64,000 bases of DNA from Microvirga mediterraneensis (GTDB lineage Bacteria > Pseudomonadota > Alphaproteobacteria > Rhizobiales > Beijerinckiaceae): contig NZ_JACDXJ010000001.1 of NCBI RefSeq assembly GCF_013520865.1, positions 2,347,001 to 2,411,000 of the forward strand, written 5' to 3'. The stretch's first letter is position 1, and each line of letters opens with the position of its first letter. Shown here piece after piece: positions 16,593 through 25,140 of this stretch. The notes under the pieces were generated by a model that made no database searches, was not told where the DNA came from, and saw nothing but the letters and a program-made list of their open reading frames with translations. The translations under genes and the position numbers were made by a program.

Positions 16593-17327
16593 ATGGATAA
16601 GGTTTACAGCGACGCGCGGGCAGCGCTGGCCGGGGCGGTCAAGGATGGGATGACCATCATGGCCGGCGGATTCGGCCTGTGCGGCATTCCGGAGACGCTG
16701 ATCGAGGCTATCCGTGATTCGGGGGCGAAGGGGCTGACCTTCATCTCCAACAATGCGGGCGTGGACGGCATCGGCCTCGGCCGCCTGCTCGAGACCCGCC
16801 AGATCCGCAAGATGATCTCTTCTTACGTGGGCGAGAACAAGCTGTTCGCCCAGCAGTTCCTCTCCGGCGAGCTGGAGCTGGAGTTCAATCCGCAGGGCAC
16901 GCTGGCCGAGCGCATCCGCGCCGGCGGCGCGGGCATCCCGGCCTTCTACACCAAGACCGGCGTCGGCACCCTCATCGCCGAGGGCAAGGAGGTGCGCGAG
17001 TTCAACGGCGAGAAATACGTCATGGAGACGGGCCTGTTCGCCGACATCTCCATCGTGCACGCCTATAAGGGCGATACGGAAGGCAACCTCGTCTACCGGA
17101 AAACCGCCCGCAACTTCAATCCGATGATGGCGACCGCCTCGCGCCTGACCATCGCTGAGGTCGAGCATCTGGTGCCGGCCGGCGAGATCGATCCGGACTG
17201 CATCCACACGCCGGGCATCTTCGTCAAGCGCATGGTCCATGTGCCGAACCCGGTCAAACACATCGAGCAACGCACGACCCGCAAGCGCGCCGAAGCCGCG
17301 CCTGCCGGAGCAGGGGAGGAAGTCTGA
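16593..17327 (+). CDS. scoA: 3-oxoacid CoA-transferase subunit A
   Basis: 244-residue alpha subunit. The CoA-transferase signature [13 protein letters not shown] is at residues 27-39, and [17 protein letters not shown] and [18 protein letters not shown] are conserved family segments. With subunit B it moves CoA from succinyl-CoA to acetoacetate (or a similar 3-oxoacid), feeding ketone bodies to acetyl-CoA; the exact acid is not proven by sequence. ATG 16593 follows GGGGAGAGG by 5 bases. Its stop overlaps the start of subunit B (TGATG). Confidence 0.92.
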   Translation: MDKVYSDARAALAGAVKDGMTIMAGGFGLCGIPETLIEAIRDSGAKGLTFISNNAGVDGIGLGRLLETRQIRKMISSYVGENKLFAQQFLSGELELEFNPQGTLAERIRAGGAGIPAFYTKTGVGTLIAEGKEVREFNGEKYVMETGLFADISIVHAYKGDTEGNLVYRKTARNFNPMMATASRLTIAEVEHLVPAGEIDPDCIHTPGIFVKRMVHVPNPVKHIEQRTTRKRAEAAPAGAGEEV

Positions 17328-18007
17328 TGGCCTGGACCCGTGAACAGATGGCCGCCCGCGCGGCCAAGGAGCTGCGCGACGGCTTCTACGTGAACCTCGG
17401 CATCGGCATCCCGACGCTGGTCTCCAACTTCATCCCCAAGGGCATGCGCGTGCAGCTCCAGTCGGAGAACGGCATGCTCGGCATGGGACCGTTCCCCTAC
17501 GAGGGCGAGGAGGACGCGGATCTCATCAATGCCGGCAAGCAGACGATCACCGAGCTGCCGACGACGAGCTATTTCTCGTCCGCCGATTCGTTCGGCATGA
17601 TCCGCGGCGGCCATATCGACCTGTCGATCCTGGGCGCCATGCAGGTGGCGGAGAACGGCGATCTCGCCAACTGGATGATCCCGGGCAAGATGGTCAAGGG
17701 CATGGGCGGCGCCATGGACCTGGTGGCCGGCGTCAAGCGCGTCGTCGTCGTCATGGAGCACGTGGCCAAGGCCAAGGACGGCTCGGAGGACCCGAAGCTC
17801 CTGACGGCGTGCAACCTTCCCCTGACCGGCACCGGGGTGGTGGATCTGGTGATCACCGATCTCGGCGTGTTCTCCATCGACAAGAAGGGCGGCACCGGCA
17901 TGACCCTCATCGAGCTCGCCGACGGCGTGAGCGTGGACGAGATCAAGGCCAAGACCCAGGCCGAGTTCAAGGTCGCCCTGAACGGTAATCAGTCCAACGC
18001 GGCCTGA
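17327..18007 (+). CDS. scoB: 3-oxoacid CoA-transferase subunit B
   Basis: 226-residue beta subunit. The catalytic glutamate lies in [10 protein letters not shown] near residues 45-54, and [14 protein letters not shown] is the family N-terminal block. [14 protein letters not shown] and [14 protein letters not shown] are further conserved segments. Together with subunit A it makes the SCOT-type heterodimer. It is translationally coupled to scoA by a one-base overlap and followed 25 bases later by a terminator hairpin, so the operon is scoAB only. Confidence 0.93.
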   Translation: MAWTREQMAARAAKELRDGFYVNLGIGIPTLVSNFIPKGMRVQLQSENGMLGMGPFPYEGEEDADLINAGKQTITELPTTSYFSSADSFGMIRGGHIDLSILGAMQVAENGDLANWMIPGKMVKGMGGAMDLVAGVKRVVVVMEHVAKAKDGSEDPKLLTACNLPLTGTGVVDLVITDLGVFSIDKKGGTGMTLIELADGVSVDEIKAKTQAEFKVALNGNQSNAA

Positions 18008-18032
18008 TCCTCGCTTTCCAAGAACTTTTCAG

Positions 18033-18068
18033 ACGGGTCCCGGGCATCCTCGGGGCCCGTTCGCTTTT
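18033..18068 (+). terminator. terminator after scoAB
   Basis: Hairpin with arms ACGGGTCCCGGG (18033-18044) and CTCGGGGCCCGT (18049-18060), 4-base loop, followed by TCGCTTTT. G-U pairs and one mismatch are tolerated. Confidence 0.65.
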
Positions 18069-18123
18069 CCAGGGAACCCGGGCGGACTCGGGTCCGTTGG
18101 CCCGGATCGTCCTCTTGCCCGCT

Positions 18124-18720
18124 ATGGATATGACGCCCCTCGGTCCCGCCACGCTCCACCTGTGCATCGACATGCAGCGCCTCTTCTCGGTCGACGGGCC
18201 CTGGCCGACCCCATGGATGGAGCGCGTCCTGCCGACGGTCACGCGGATCGCCGAGCGGGCTCCGGATCGGACGGTCTTCACCCGCTTCATTCCCCCGTTC
18301 CGGCCGGAGGACATGCCCGGGACCTGGCGCGGCTATTACGAGCAATGGCGCGAGGTCACCAGGGAACGCCTCGATCCAAGAATGCTGGACCTGATGCCCT
18401 CGCTCCAGCGGCTCGCTCCGCCGGCCGTGGTCCTCGACAAGCCGGTCTATTCAGCCTTCGCCGGGCACAAGCTGCGCGATCTCGTGAACGAGCGCGGCAT
18501 CGATACCCTTCTGATCACCGGCTCCGAGACCGACATGTGCGTTCTCGCCACCGTGCTTGGCGCGGTCGATCTGGGGCTGCGGGTCGTGATCGTCACCGAC
18601 GGCGTGTGCAGCTCATCGGATGAGGGGCACGATTCACTCCTGACCCTCTATACGAAGCGGTTCAGCTATCAGGTCGAGACGGTCAGCAGCGAGGTCGTGC
18701 TCGATCAGTGGCCGTCATAA
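18124..18720 (+). CDS. isochorismatase-like cysteine hydrolase
   Basis: 198-residue protein of the isochorismatase-like hydrolase fold. The catalytic triad is visible: Asp in CIDMQRLF (about residue 16), Lys in LDKPVYSAF (about 112) and Cys in ETDMCVLAT (about 140). Members cleave amide or similar bonds (nicotinamidase, N-carbamoylsarcosine amidase, biuret hydrolase); the substrate here cannot be assigned. ATG 18124 or 18130 are both possible, and neither has a strong ribosome site. It stands alone, between the scoAB terminator and an opposing gene whose end is 10 bases away. Confidence 0.85.
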   Translation: MDMTPLGPATLHLCIDMQRLFSVDGPWPTPWMERVLPTVTRIAERAPDRTVFTRFIPPFRPEDMPGTWRGYYEQWREVTRERLDPRMLDLMPSLQRLAPPAVVLDKPVYSAFAGHKLRDLVNERGIDTLLITGSETDMCVLATVLGAVDLGLRVVIVTDGVCSSSDEGHDSLLTLYTKRFSYQVETVSSEVVLDQWPS

Positions 18721-18730
18721 CCGGCGATTC

Positions 18731-19867
18731 TTACCGCCTGTATTCGAGCTGCATGGCGACGAGATCGGCCGTGGGATTCCCGTAGCGGGCTGCGATGTCC
18801 TGGAGCGCCTGATCCAGCGCCTGGGCCGGTCGTTGAGTTCCGATCGCAGGAAGCAGGTGCTCTGCCGACCAGCTCAGAGCGACCTTGTCGGGAATGATGC
18901 GGATGCGGCCGCGGGTCTCGAGCGCGTCTTCCGTCCGGGCGAAGGTCACGGCGCGTGATCGGTAGGTCCTCGACCAGGCATCGGCCACCAGGGCCAACGA
19001 CACCTCGTCGGCGCCGGGGCGAAGGTCGATGCCGAGCTGCTCGCGTTTCCAGAAGGTGAGGGCGTTGCCGATGATCGTCAGGACGAAGGGCTGCGTGAAA
19101 GAGAAGGCGTCGCTCCGGTGGCTTGCATCCCACGTGGGAAGGCCGAGGTCCCGGGCAACGGCCTCGGCCCTGCTCCGGCCCGCGATGGCTTCGATCAGGG
19201 TGAGCGCCATCGGCATGGAGGCGCTGATCCCGGTCGTCGTAGCAACGCCTCTATCGACGACCATACGCCGGTCCTCCACATAGCGGATGGCGGGATGATC
19301 CCTGCGCAGTTCATCGACGTAGTACCAGTGCGTCGTGGCCTGCTTGCCGTCGAGCAGCCCCGCCTCGCCCACGATCTTGGCGCCGGCACAGACGCCGACG
19401 ATCATCGCGCCCCTGTCGGCTTGCGTCTTGAGCCACCGCAGGACGGCCGGGTCGTCGTCGCGGCTCATGGCGGGGACGATGACGTAGTCGGCGCCGTCCG
19501 GGTACTTGGCGTCGAAAGCCGCCACCGTCATGTCCGGCACGATCTTGAACGCCGGGTACAGCGTCACCGGCCCTGGCCCCGTCGCCAGCGCCACCACGTC
19601 GGCGACATCGGCGCGCCGGAGGATGCCATAGGGCATGAGATAATCGGTCGTTTCGGTCGCGTCGTTGAGGCCGAGGATCGCGACGAGCGGGCGCTGGCGC
19701 TTCGGCGGCTTCAGGGCCGCCAGCATGGCGTCGGCCTCTTCCTTCGCGATCGGTCGCGCGGCGCCGACATTCGGCGCAGGAGGCAGGGAGAGAATCCAAG
19801 TCGCGGAGATCGTTGCGAGAAGCGCGGCGACGCCCAAGCTACTCCACCACACAAGCCGCTTCTTCAT
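18731..19867 (-). CDS. membrane-anchored DJ-1/PfpI family protein
   Basis: 378-residue protein with an N-terminal membrane or signal helix (LVWWSSLGVAALLATISATWIL) and a class I glutamine amidotransferase-like domain at about residues 55-240. The nucleophile-elbow Cys is in GVCAGAKIVGEAGLLDG, followed by ATTHWYYVDELR, the pattern seen in GlxA-type AraC regulators. The AraC helix-turn-helix is absent, so it is not a transcription factor. Start ATG 19867 is chosen because the signal helix follows at once. The C-terminal 130 residues are of unknown fold. Its role outside the membrane is unknown. Confidence 0.75.
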   Translation of the reverse strand: MKKRLVWWSSLGVAALLATISATWILSLPPAPNVGAARPIAKEEADAMLAALKPPKRQRPLVAILGLNDATETTDYLMPYGILRRADVADVVALATGPGPVTLYPAFKIVPDMTVAAFDAKYPDGADYVIVPAMSRDDDPAVLRWLKTQADRGAMIVGVCAGAKIVGEAGLLDGKQATTHWYYVDELRRDHPAIRYVEDRRMVVDRGVATTTGISASMPMALTLIEAIAGRSRAEAVARDLGLPTWDASHRSDAFSFTQPFVLTIIGNALTFWKREQLGIDLRPGADEVSLALVADAWSRTYRSRAVTFARTEDALETRGRIRIIPDKVALSWSAEHLLPAIGTQRPAQALDQALQDIAARYGNPTADLVAMQLEYRR

Positions 19868-19978
19868 GCTACTCACGCTCCGATGAGCCTGCCGCACGGC
19901 ATCCTAAGTCGCGTTTGCGGGGCGGTCCACCTTATCGAAAGGCGATAGCTCCTTAGAGACAGGCCGAGGAAGCGCCGG

Positions 19979-20002
19979 GCTCTCCTCCCGCAAGGGAGAG
20001 GG
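19979..20002. repeat. short CT-rich/AG-rich hairpin
   Basis: Imperfect hairpin CTCTCCTCCC-GCAA-GGGAGAGGG, similar in style to the CCTCCCC/GGGGAGG hairpins at 32774-32880 and 52411-52433. It lies between the iron permease gene and the DJ-1-type gene, both minus strand, and may act as a weak terminator. Confidence 0.35.
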
Positions 20003-20056
20003 AAATGCGCGTGAGCCCGTCATGAGCCAAGCACCTCGATGGGCGGCATTGATCTT

Positions 20057-21781
20057 TCAGGCCGGCGAATCCGACCCGGAACTGCCCGTGCTCTCAACCG
20101 CGCGCGGCCGCGCCTCGGCGCTGCGCACGAGCTGGATGACCGGAAGTAGGCCGACGAGGACGATGACGAGGGCCGCGAGCGACCCATCCTCGAAGCGGCC
20201 CCGCGAGGCATAGGTGTAGACGAGCGTCGAGAGCGTTTCCGTGTTGAGGGGCCGCAGCAGGAGGGTCGCCGGCAGCTCCTTGATGCAATCGACGAAGATC
20301 AGCAGCGCGGCGCTGGCCAGGGCCGGGCGCATGAGGGGGATCTGGATGGCCCAGACCATTTCCCGCCGCGAGGCGCCCAGCGTCCGCGCGGCATCCTCGA
20401 GGCTCGGCGACACCCGGTCGAGCCCGGCCGAGAGGGAGCCGGTGGCAATGGACAGGAAGCGGATCACATAGGCGATGACGATGCCCCCGGCGGCTCCCAT
20501 CAGGAGGAGGCCGATGCGCTCGCCGGTGAGGCTGCGCCAGAGGGTGCCGATCAGGTTGTCGATCCCGACGAGGGGAGTCATCAGGCCGAGCGCCAGGACC
20601 GTGCCGGGCAGGGCATAGCCCAGGCCTGCAATGAAGAGCGAGCCCTTGGTCAGGGAGTTCTTGGACAGGCGTGCGGCCGAGACGAGCACCACTGCGAGGA
20701 CCAGCACCGTGCCGGTCGCCACGACCGAGAGGCCGATGGTGGTCATGAAGTGCGTGAGGAATTCCGCATCGAACTGATCGAAGAGGCTGCCGCGAAGCGT
20801 TTCGCGCAGCAGGAACGCCGTCGGAATGACGAAGCCCAGGACGACCGGAACGGCACAGAGAAACGTCGCGATCCAGCCTCGCATGCCGAACAGCGGAACG
20901 GGATGCACGGTCCGGTGCCGCTTGGGCGAAGCGGCATAGCGGCGGTCGCGACGGCCGTAGCGTTCGATCAGGATCAGGCCGATCACGAAGGCCAGCATCA
21001 CGCAGGCGATCTGCGCCGCGCCCGGCAGGCTGCCGCGGTTGAGCCAGGTGTTGTAGACGGAGACGGTAAGCGTCCGCACGCCGAGATACTCGCTGGCGCC
21101 GATGTCGTTCAGGGCTTCCAGGAGAGCGAGGGAAACCCCGACCGCGAGGGCCGGACGGGCCAGGGGAAGGGCGATGATGCGGAACAGCTTGATGCGGCTG
21201 GCGCCGAGGGTTCGCGCCACCTCCAGCATGCTGGCGCTCTGCGTCAGGAACATCGCCCGGGCCGCGATGTAGATGTAGGGATAGAGCACGGCGGACATCA
21301 CCAGGATGCAGCCGGGCAGCGAGCGGATCTCGGGAAACCAGTAATCGCTGCGCGATTTCCAGCCCATGAGGCCACGTAGGGCCATCTGGACGAGGCCGGC
21401 GGAATCGAAGACTTCGACGTAGATATAGGCGGTGATGTAGGTCGGCACCGCGAGCGGCAGCGGCAGCAGCCACACAAGGATGCCGCGGCCCGGAAAGCGA
21501 TGGGCCGTGACGAGCCAGGCCGCCGTGATGCCCATCGAGCCCGCCACGATGCCGATTCCGGCGAGGAGCGCCAGGGTGTCGATGGTGCTCGCCGGCAGAA
21601 CATTCGCAATGAGATGCGGCCAGATCTCCGTGTCGCCCTCGGCGGCGATCTCGATCAGCGCGGCGAGCGGCAGAAGGACGACAAGACCGATGGCCGCCAC
21701 GGCGGCCGAAAGCCACCAGGGGAGGCGCTTTGCCTTCTGCCGGAACGAAAGTCGGAATGCGGAGTGGGTTTCTGCAATCAC
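20057..21781 (-). CDS. fbpB: ferric iron ABC transporter permease
   Basis: 574-residue fused permease with two six-helix halves, as in FbpB/SfuB. Each half has its EAA loop: EVARTLGASRIKLFRIIALP (about residue 190) and EDAARTLGASRREMVWAIQIP (about 470). The start is GTG 21781 (MIAETHSAF), with a weak ribosome site. It is downstream of and in the same direction as the iron-binding protein gene, separated by 81 bases that include a hairpin. The ATPase of this importer is not in the window. It imports Fe3+ across the inner membrane. Confidence 0.9.
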   Translation of the reverse strand: MIAETHSAFRLSFRQKAKRLPWWLSAAVAAIGLVVLLPLAALIEIAAEGDTEIWPHLIANVLPASTIDTLALLAGIGIVAGSMGITAAWLVTAHRFPGRGILVWLLPLPLAVPTYITAYIYVEVFDSAGLVQMALRGLMGWKSRSDYWFPEIRSLPGCILVMSAVLYPYIYIAARAMFLTQSASMLEVARTLGASRIKLFRIIALPLARPALAVGVSLALLEALNDIGASEYLGVRTLTVSVYNTWLNRGSLPGAAQIACVMLAFVIGLILIERYGRRDRRYAASPKRHRTVHPVPLFGMRGWIATFLCAVPVVLGFVIPTAFLLRETLRGSLFDQFDAEFLTHFMTTIGLSVVATGTVLVLAVVLVSAARLSKNSLTKGSLFIAGLGYALPGTVLALGLMTPLVGIDNLIGTLWRSLTGERIGLLLMGAAGGIVIAYVIRFLSIATGSLSAGLDRVSPSLEDAARTLGASRREMVWAIQIPLMRPALASAALLIFVDCIKELPATLLLRPLNTETLSTLVYTYASRGRFEDGSLAALVIVLVGLLPVIQLVRSAEARPRAVESTGSSGSDSPA

Positions 21782-21795
21782 GGTCGAATGGAAAT

Positions 21796-21819
21796 GGCGC
21801 CGCCGTCACCGGCAGCGCC
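21796..21819 (-). terminator. hairpin between iron-binding protein and permease genes
   Basis: Strong stem on the minus strand: GGCGCTGCCG, GTGA loop, CGGCGGCGCC, followed by ATTTCC. In binding-protein operons such a hairpin often lets the binding protein be made in excess by partial termination or by protecting the upstream mRNA. That effect is inferred. Confidence 0.5.
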
Positions 21820-21862
21820 TCTTGGGAGCGGGAGAGGGCGGCTGGACATGCTGCCCCGTGTC

Positions 21863-22903
21863 TTATTGGTCGAAGCCGACCTTGTCGACCAGTTCACTGG
21901 CCTTCTTGCGCAGCTTCGCGATCTCGGCGATCGGGATGTTGTCGGCCTTGAGCTCGCCGAAGGACGCGATGGTCGGGTGGATCTTGATGCCGGCCTTGAT
22001 CGGATATTCGGAATTGGCCTCGGCGTGGATCTGCTGGGACGCGTCGGAGACCATGTATTCCATGAACTTCACCGCGTTCGCCTTGTTCGGCGCGTTCTTC
22101 GTCAGGGCCAGACCCGAGACGTTCACATGGGTGCCGCCGCCCTCGAAGGTCGGGAGGATCACGTTGATCGCCTCGCCCCACTTCTTCTGCTCGGGATCGT
22201 TGCCGTTGAGCATGAGCGAGACATAGTAGGTGTTGCCGACGGCGATGTCGCAGACACCGGCGAGGATGTCCTTGGCCTGCTCGCGGTCGCCGCCCGAGGG
22301 CTTCTTCGCGAGGTTGGCCTTCACGCCCTTGAGCCATTCCTCGGCCTTGGCCTCGCCCTTATGGGCGATCATGGCGGCGATCAGGCTGATGTTGTAGAGG
22401 TGCTGGCCCGAGCGGATGCAGACCTTGCCCTTCCACTTGGGATCGGCGAGCTCCTCGTAGGTGATCTTGTCCTGCTTCACGCGCTCCTTGGAGGCGTAGA
22501 CGACGCGGCCGCGCAGGGCGATGCCGAACCAATGGCCTTCCGGATCGCGGTAGGCTGCGGGGATGACCTTCTCGAGCGTCTCGGACTTCACCGGCTGCGT
22601 CACGCCGTAATCCTTGGCGGCCGCGAGGCGCCCGATATCGACCGTGATGATCAGGTCGGCGGGGCTGTTCTGGCCCTCGGCGCGGATGCGCTCCTCGAGG
22701 CCGTTGGCGATGAAGATCGTGTTGACCCGGATGCCGGTCTCCTTGGTGAACTCGTCAAGGACGGGCTTGATGAGTCCGGGCTCGCGGGTGGTGTAGATGT
22801 TCAGCACTTCCTCGGCGGAGGCCGCAAGGCTCGATCCTGCCAGCATGCCGAGAGCCGCAGCACTGAGGAGCAGCCCGCGCGCAAACGAAACCTTCACCTT
22901 CAT
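21863..22903 (-). CDS. fbpA: ferric iron ABC transporter substrate-binding protein
   Basis: 346-residue periplasmic protein of the FbpA/FutA type. The signal peptide is MKVKVSFARGLLLSAAALGM (cleavage near ASA-EE). The mature protein begins EEVLNIYTTREPGLIKPVLDEF, with Tyr residues that usually bind Fe3+ in this family. Later segments GNTYYVSLMLNG and HVNVSGLAL are conserved. ATG 22903 is fixed by GGAGG six bases upstream; a longer frame has no support. The permease follows. An AT-rich region upstream has candidate Irr boxes. Confidence 0.92.
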   Translation of the reverse strand: MKVKVSFARGLLLSAAALGMLAGSSLAASAEEVLNIYTTREPGLIKPVLDEFTKETGIRVNTIFIANGLEERIRAEGQNSPADLIITVDIGRLAAAKDYGVTQPVKSETLEKVIPAAYRDPEGHWFGIALRGRVVYASKERVKQDKITYEELADPKWKGKVCIRSGQHLYNISLIAAMIAHKGEAKAEEWLKGVKANLAKKPSGGDREQAKDILAGVCDIAVGNTYYVSLMLNGNDPEQKKWGEAINVILPTFEGGGTHVNVSGLALTKNAPNKANAVKFMEYMVSDASQQIHAEANSEYPIKAGIKIHPTIASFGELKADNIPIAEIAKLRKKASELVDKVGFDQ

Positions 22904-23012
22904 GAAATTCCTCCAGCAATCATGCCAGGGCCGGCGTCGCAGCCGGCCGCGTTGACGCTGAAGAACCATGATAGAGGTTGTGGGTCAACTAAAAAACAAG
23001 TGATTTCAATAA

Positions 23013-23029
23013 CTTATAAGAATTCTAAA
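23013..23029 (-). promoter_or_regulatory. candidate Irr (iron control) box upstream of fbpA
   Basis: On the minus strand TTTAGAA-TTC-TTATAAG: the left half matches the rhizobial ICE half site TTTAGAA exactly and the right half partly (consensus roughly TTCTAAA). The surrounding 80 bases are unusually AT-rich. Another weaker match (CTTAGAATGCCTTTAAG) overlaps the stop of the neighbouring gene. Position upstream of an iron importer makes Irr or Fur-family control plausible. Confidence 0.3.
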
Positions 23030-23051
23030 CTGCCGCTTCCTTAAAGGCATT

Positions 23052-23714
23052 CTAAGCTGACGCAGCCTTCTGAACCGGCGCGACGTCCGGCAGCTCGGCC
23101 CGCAGACGCGCGATCTCCTCCTCCATCTTCTCCATGTTCGAGAAGAGGCGCTCGCTGGCGAGGCGCAGGAAGTAGAAGCCGAACTCGGGATTCTGGAAGT
23201 AAAGCTGGCGCACCTCGTCATAGGAGATGCTGAGCACCTCGCCGGCCTCCAGGCATTCGAGGGTCTGGGACCGCTTGTTGTGCGGGGACATGAAGCCCAT
23301 CTCGCCGACGACCTGGCCTTGAAGAAGCTCGATGCCGATTTCCTTCAGGCGGTAGCGCCCGGAGATCGTGAAGTACATGCAATTGGCGGTATCGCCCTTC
23401 GCGAAAAGCACTTCGCCGGCCGTGGTCTTGCGGCGGGTCATGAAGGGCTTGAGCCACTCCATGGACAGGTCGCTCTTCGAGGCGTGCTTCACGCGCTTGA
23501 TCAGGCCCAGCATCTGATAAAGCCGGATGCTGTTCAGCGGCAGCAGGATCAGGTTGACGACGAGGCTTGGATAGTTCCCGGTGAACGACGAGAAGATCAG
23601 GGAGCAGATATTGGCGCCGATCCCGATGCAGCGCAGCGGGATGATGGTCTTCATCGCGCTGCCCGTGACAGCGAGAACTGCGCCGAACCAGCCGATTGCC
23701 TCAAACCAAGTCAT
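23052..23714 (-). CDS. membrane protein with C-terminal cyclic-nucleotide-binding domain
   Basis: 220-residue protein. The first 75 residues hold about three short hydrophobic segments (FEAIGWFGAVLAVTGSAM, LRCIGIGANICSLIFSSF, LVVNLILLPLNSIRLYQM), in a YgjV/Popeye-like arrangement. Residues about 95-190 are a cNMP-binding fold (AGEVLFAKGDTANCMYFTISG, GQVVGEMGFMSP). A short coiled-coil tail (MEKMEEEIARLRAEL) follows. There is no helix-turn-helix, so it is not a Crp regulator. The start is backed by GATGAGG 4 bases upstream. A membrane sensor of a nucleotide or lipid is possible; the ligand is unknown. Confidence 0.8.
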   Translation of the reverse strand: MTWFEAIGWFGAVLAVTGSAMKTIIPLRCIGIGANICSLIFSSFTGNYPSLVVNLILLPLNSIRLYQMLGLIKRVKHASKSDLSMEWLKPFMTRRKTTAGEVLFAKGDTANCMYFTISGRYRLKEIGIELLQGQVVGEMGFMSPHNKRSQTLECLEAGEVLSISYDEVRQLYFQNPEFGFYFLRLASERLFSNMEKMEEEIARLRAELPDVAPVQKAASA

Positions 23715-23841
23715 GAATCCTCATCCCGCCTTCTGATTCATCGCAACGGCATATACCATCAGGATAGGAATCGGCGCCAGCTATGCATTGGCGCAGGAAA
23801 CAAGGCTCTTAAGGAGAGGCGGGGCTTCCTTCCTGGGGAGA

Positions 23842-24069
23842 TCAGGGGCGGGGAGCCGGAACCTGGCCCGGCACGCTCAAGCCCCGGCGCGGGGAGGTCG
23901 AGCTGGTCCGCGGAGCGGCGGCAGAGGAGCGCTGGCTGCTCCCGGAGATGGAAGGCGGCGGAGGAACGGGATCGCGCGGCAGGACCCCGACCGGGCCTGT
24001 CGAAGCGATGCAGCCGCTCAAGACGAGACCGGCAAGCAGGATGGCGGAAAGGGATACGGAACGACGCAT
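23842..24069 (-). CDS. small proline-rich lipoprotein
   Basis: 75-residue lipoprotein. The lipobox LVLSGC puts the acylated Cys at residue 20. The mature part is short, Pro/Ser/Arg-rich (PRDPVPPPPSISG) and probably disordered. ATG 24069 has TGGAG 7 bases upstream. No partner is apparent; neighbours on both sides are unrelated. It may be a cell-envelope tether or simply an orphan lipoprotein. Confidence 0.65.
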   Translation of the reverse strand: MRRSVSLSAILLAGLVLSGCIASTGPVGVLPRDPVPPPPSISGSSQRSSAAAPRTSSTSPRRGLSVPGQVPAPRP

Positions 24070-24279
24070 GGCTTTACTCCACTGGGATTGCTGCAGAAGC
24101 TAGACCATACGTAAGGGAAGTCGAGTCTCGACGTGATGCTCTGTCCCCGGCCGAGACCTTGCCGGCCACACAATGCAGAAATTCGCTCGTCATATACCGG
24201 CCTAGGAAAGTTTCTCCCGAAGGGCTCCTCCAAAGGGCTGCAATGCCTAATTAGTAGAAGATAAGCGAGAGAGGATTGC
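24070..24279. other. intergenic region between divergent small genes
   Basis: About 210 bases between the divergent lipoprotein and pentapeptide-repeat genes. It should contain both promoters. I see no clear palindrome or hairpin. Confidence 0.3.
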
Positions 24280-25035
24280 ATGGAGGATTGTTTCCTCGTG
24301 AAGACAGCAGGTGCCGTCATCGCCTTGGTCGTCTGTGCCGGCCCTGCCTTGGCCAAGTGTCAGGACGGTCCCGGTCCGGGGGTCGATTGGTCGGGTTGCT
24401 CGAAGGCCCGGTTGATGCTGACCAACGAAGACCTGACGGGCACCAACTTCCAGCGCTCTCTTCTGACCTTGAGCGATTTCGCCTCCTCTAAAATGGCCGG
24501 GGCGAATTTGAGCGAGACGGAGGTCAGCCGCACCCGCTTCGAGGGGGCGGATCTGTCCAAGGCGAATTTCACCAAGGCGCTGGGCTGGCGCGCCAATTTC
24601 GGCCAAGCCAATCTCACGGGTGCCGATTTCGGTTCCGCCGACATGAACCGCTCGAACTTCGCTCAGGTCAAAGCCGCGGGAGCGGATTTCAGCAAATCCG
24701 AACTGAACCGTTCCGATTTCAGCGGTGCCGATCTCTCGAACGCCAATATCTCGAAGGCCGAACTCGCGCGGGTGCTCTTCCAGAGCGCGAAGATTACCGG
24801 TGTGGACTTCAGCTATTCGAACCTCTCGCGGTCCCGACTGGACGGTCTGGATCTCCAGGGCGTGAACTTCACGGGCTCCTATCTGTACCTGACGCAGATC
24901 GGCGGCGCGGATCTGAGCGGGGCTACGGGTCTCACGCAGGCACAGATCGAGATCGCCTGCGGTACGGCGCAGACGAAGCTTCCGTCCGGCCTCAATCCAC
25001 CGAAAACGTGGCCCTGCAAGGATGAGGAGGAGTGA
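24280..25035 (+). CDS. secreted pentapeptide-repeat protein
   Basis: 251-residue exported protein. The signal peptide (AGAVIALVVCAGPALA) ends near residue 25; GAGAGAGG-like purines precede the ATG. About 33 tandem A(D/N)LXX-type pentapeptides run from residue 46 to 222 (GADLSKANFTKAL, GANLSETEVSRTRF, GADLSNANISKAEL), predicting a right-handed quadrilateral beta helix. The tail has the IACG...WPC Cys pair often seen after such repeats and ends acidic (DEEE). Cytoplasmic relatives such as Qnr and MfpA bind gyrase, but the signal peptide makes that role unlikely. The function is unknown. Confidence 0.85.
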   Translation: MEDCFLVKTAGAVIALVVCAGPALAKCQDGPGPGVDWSGCSKARLMLTNEDLTGTNFQRSLLTLSDFASSKMAGANLSETEVSRTRFEGADLSKANFTKALGWRANFGQANLTGADFGSADMNRSNFAQVKAAGADFSKSELNRSDFSGADLSNANISKAELARVLFQSAKITGVDFSYSNLSRSRLDGLDLQGVNFTGSYLYLTQIGGADLSGATGLTQAQIEIACGTAQTKLPSGLNPPKTWPCKDEEE

Positions 25036-25140
25036 GGCGAGGCCAGTCCGGTGAAACCAAGCGGCAGCGTGGCCGTTGAACCCGGGAGGCTTAAGCTCAA
25101 GACGTTTTCAAGTCCGTTTCTTTGAAGGAGTGCGTTCGCT

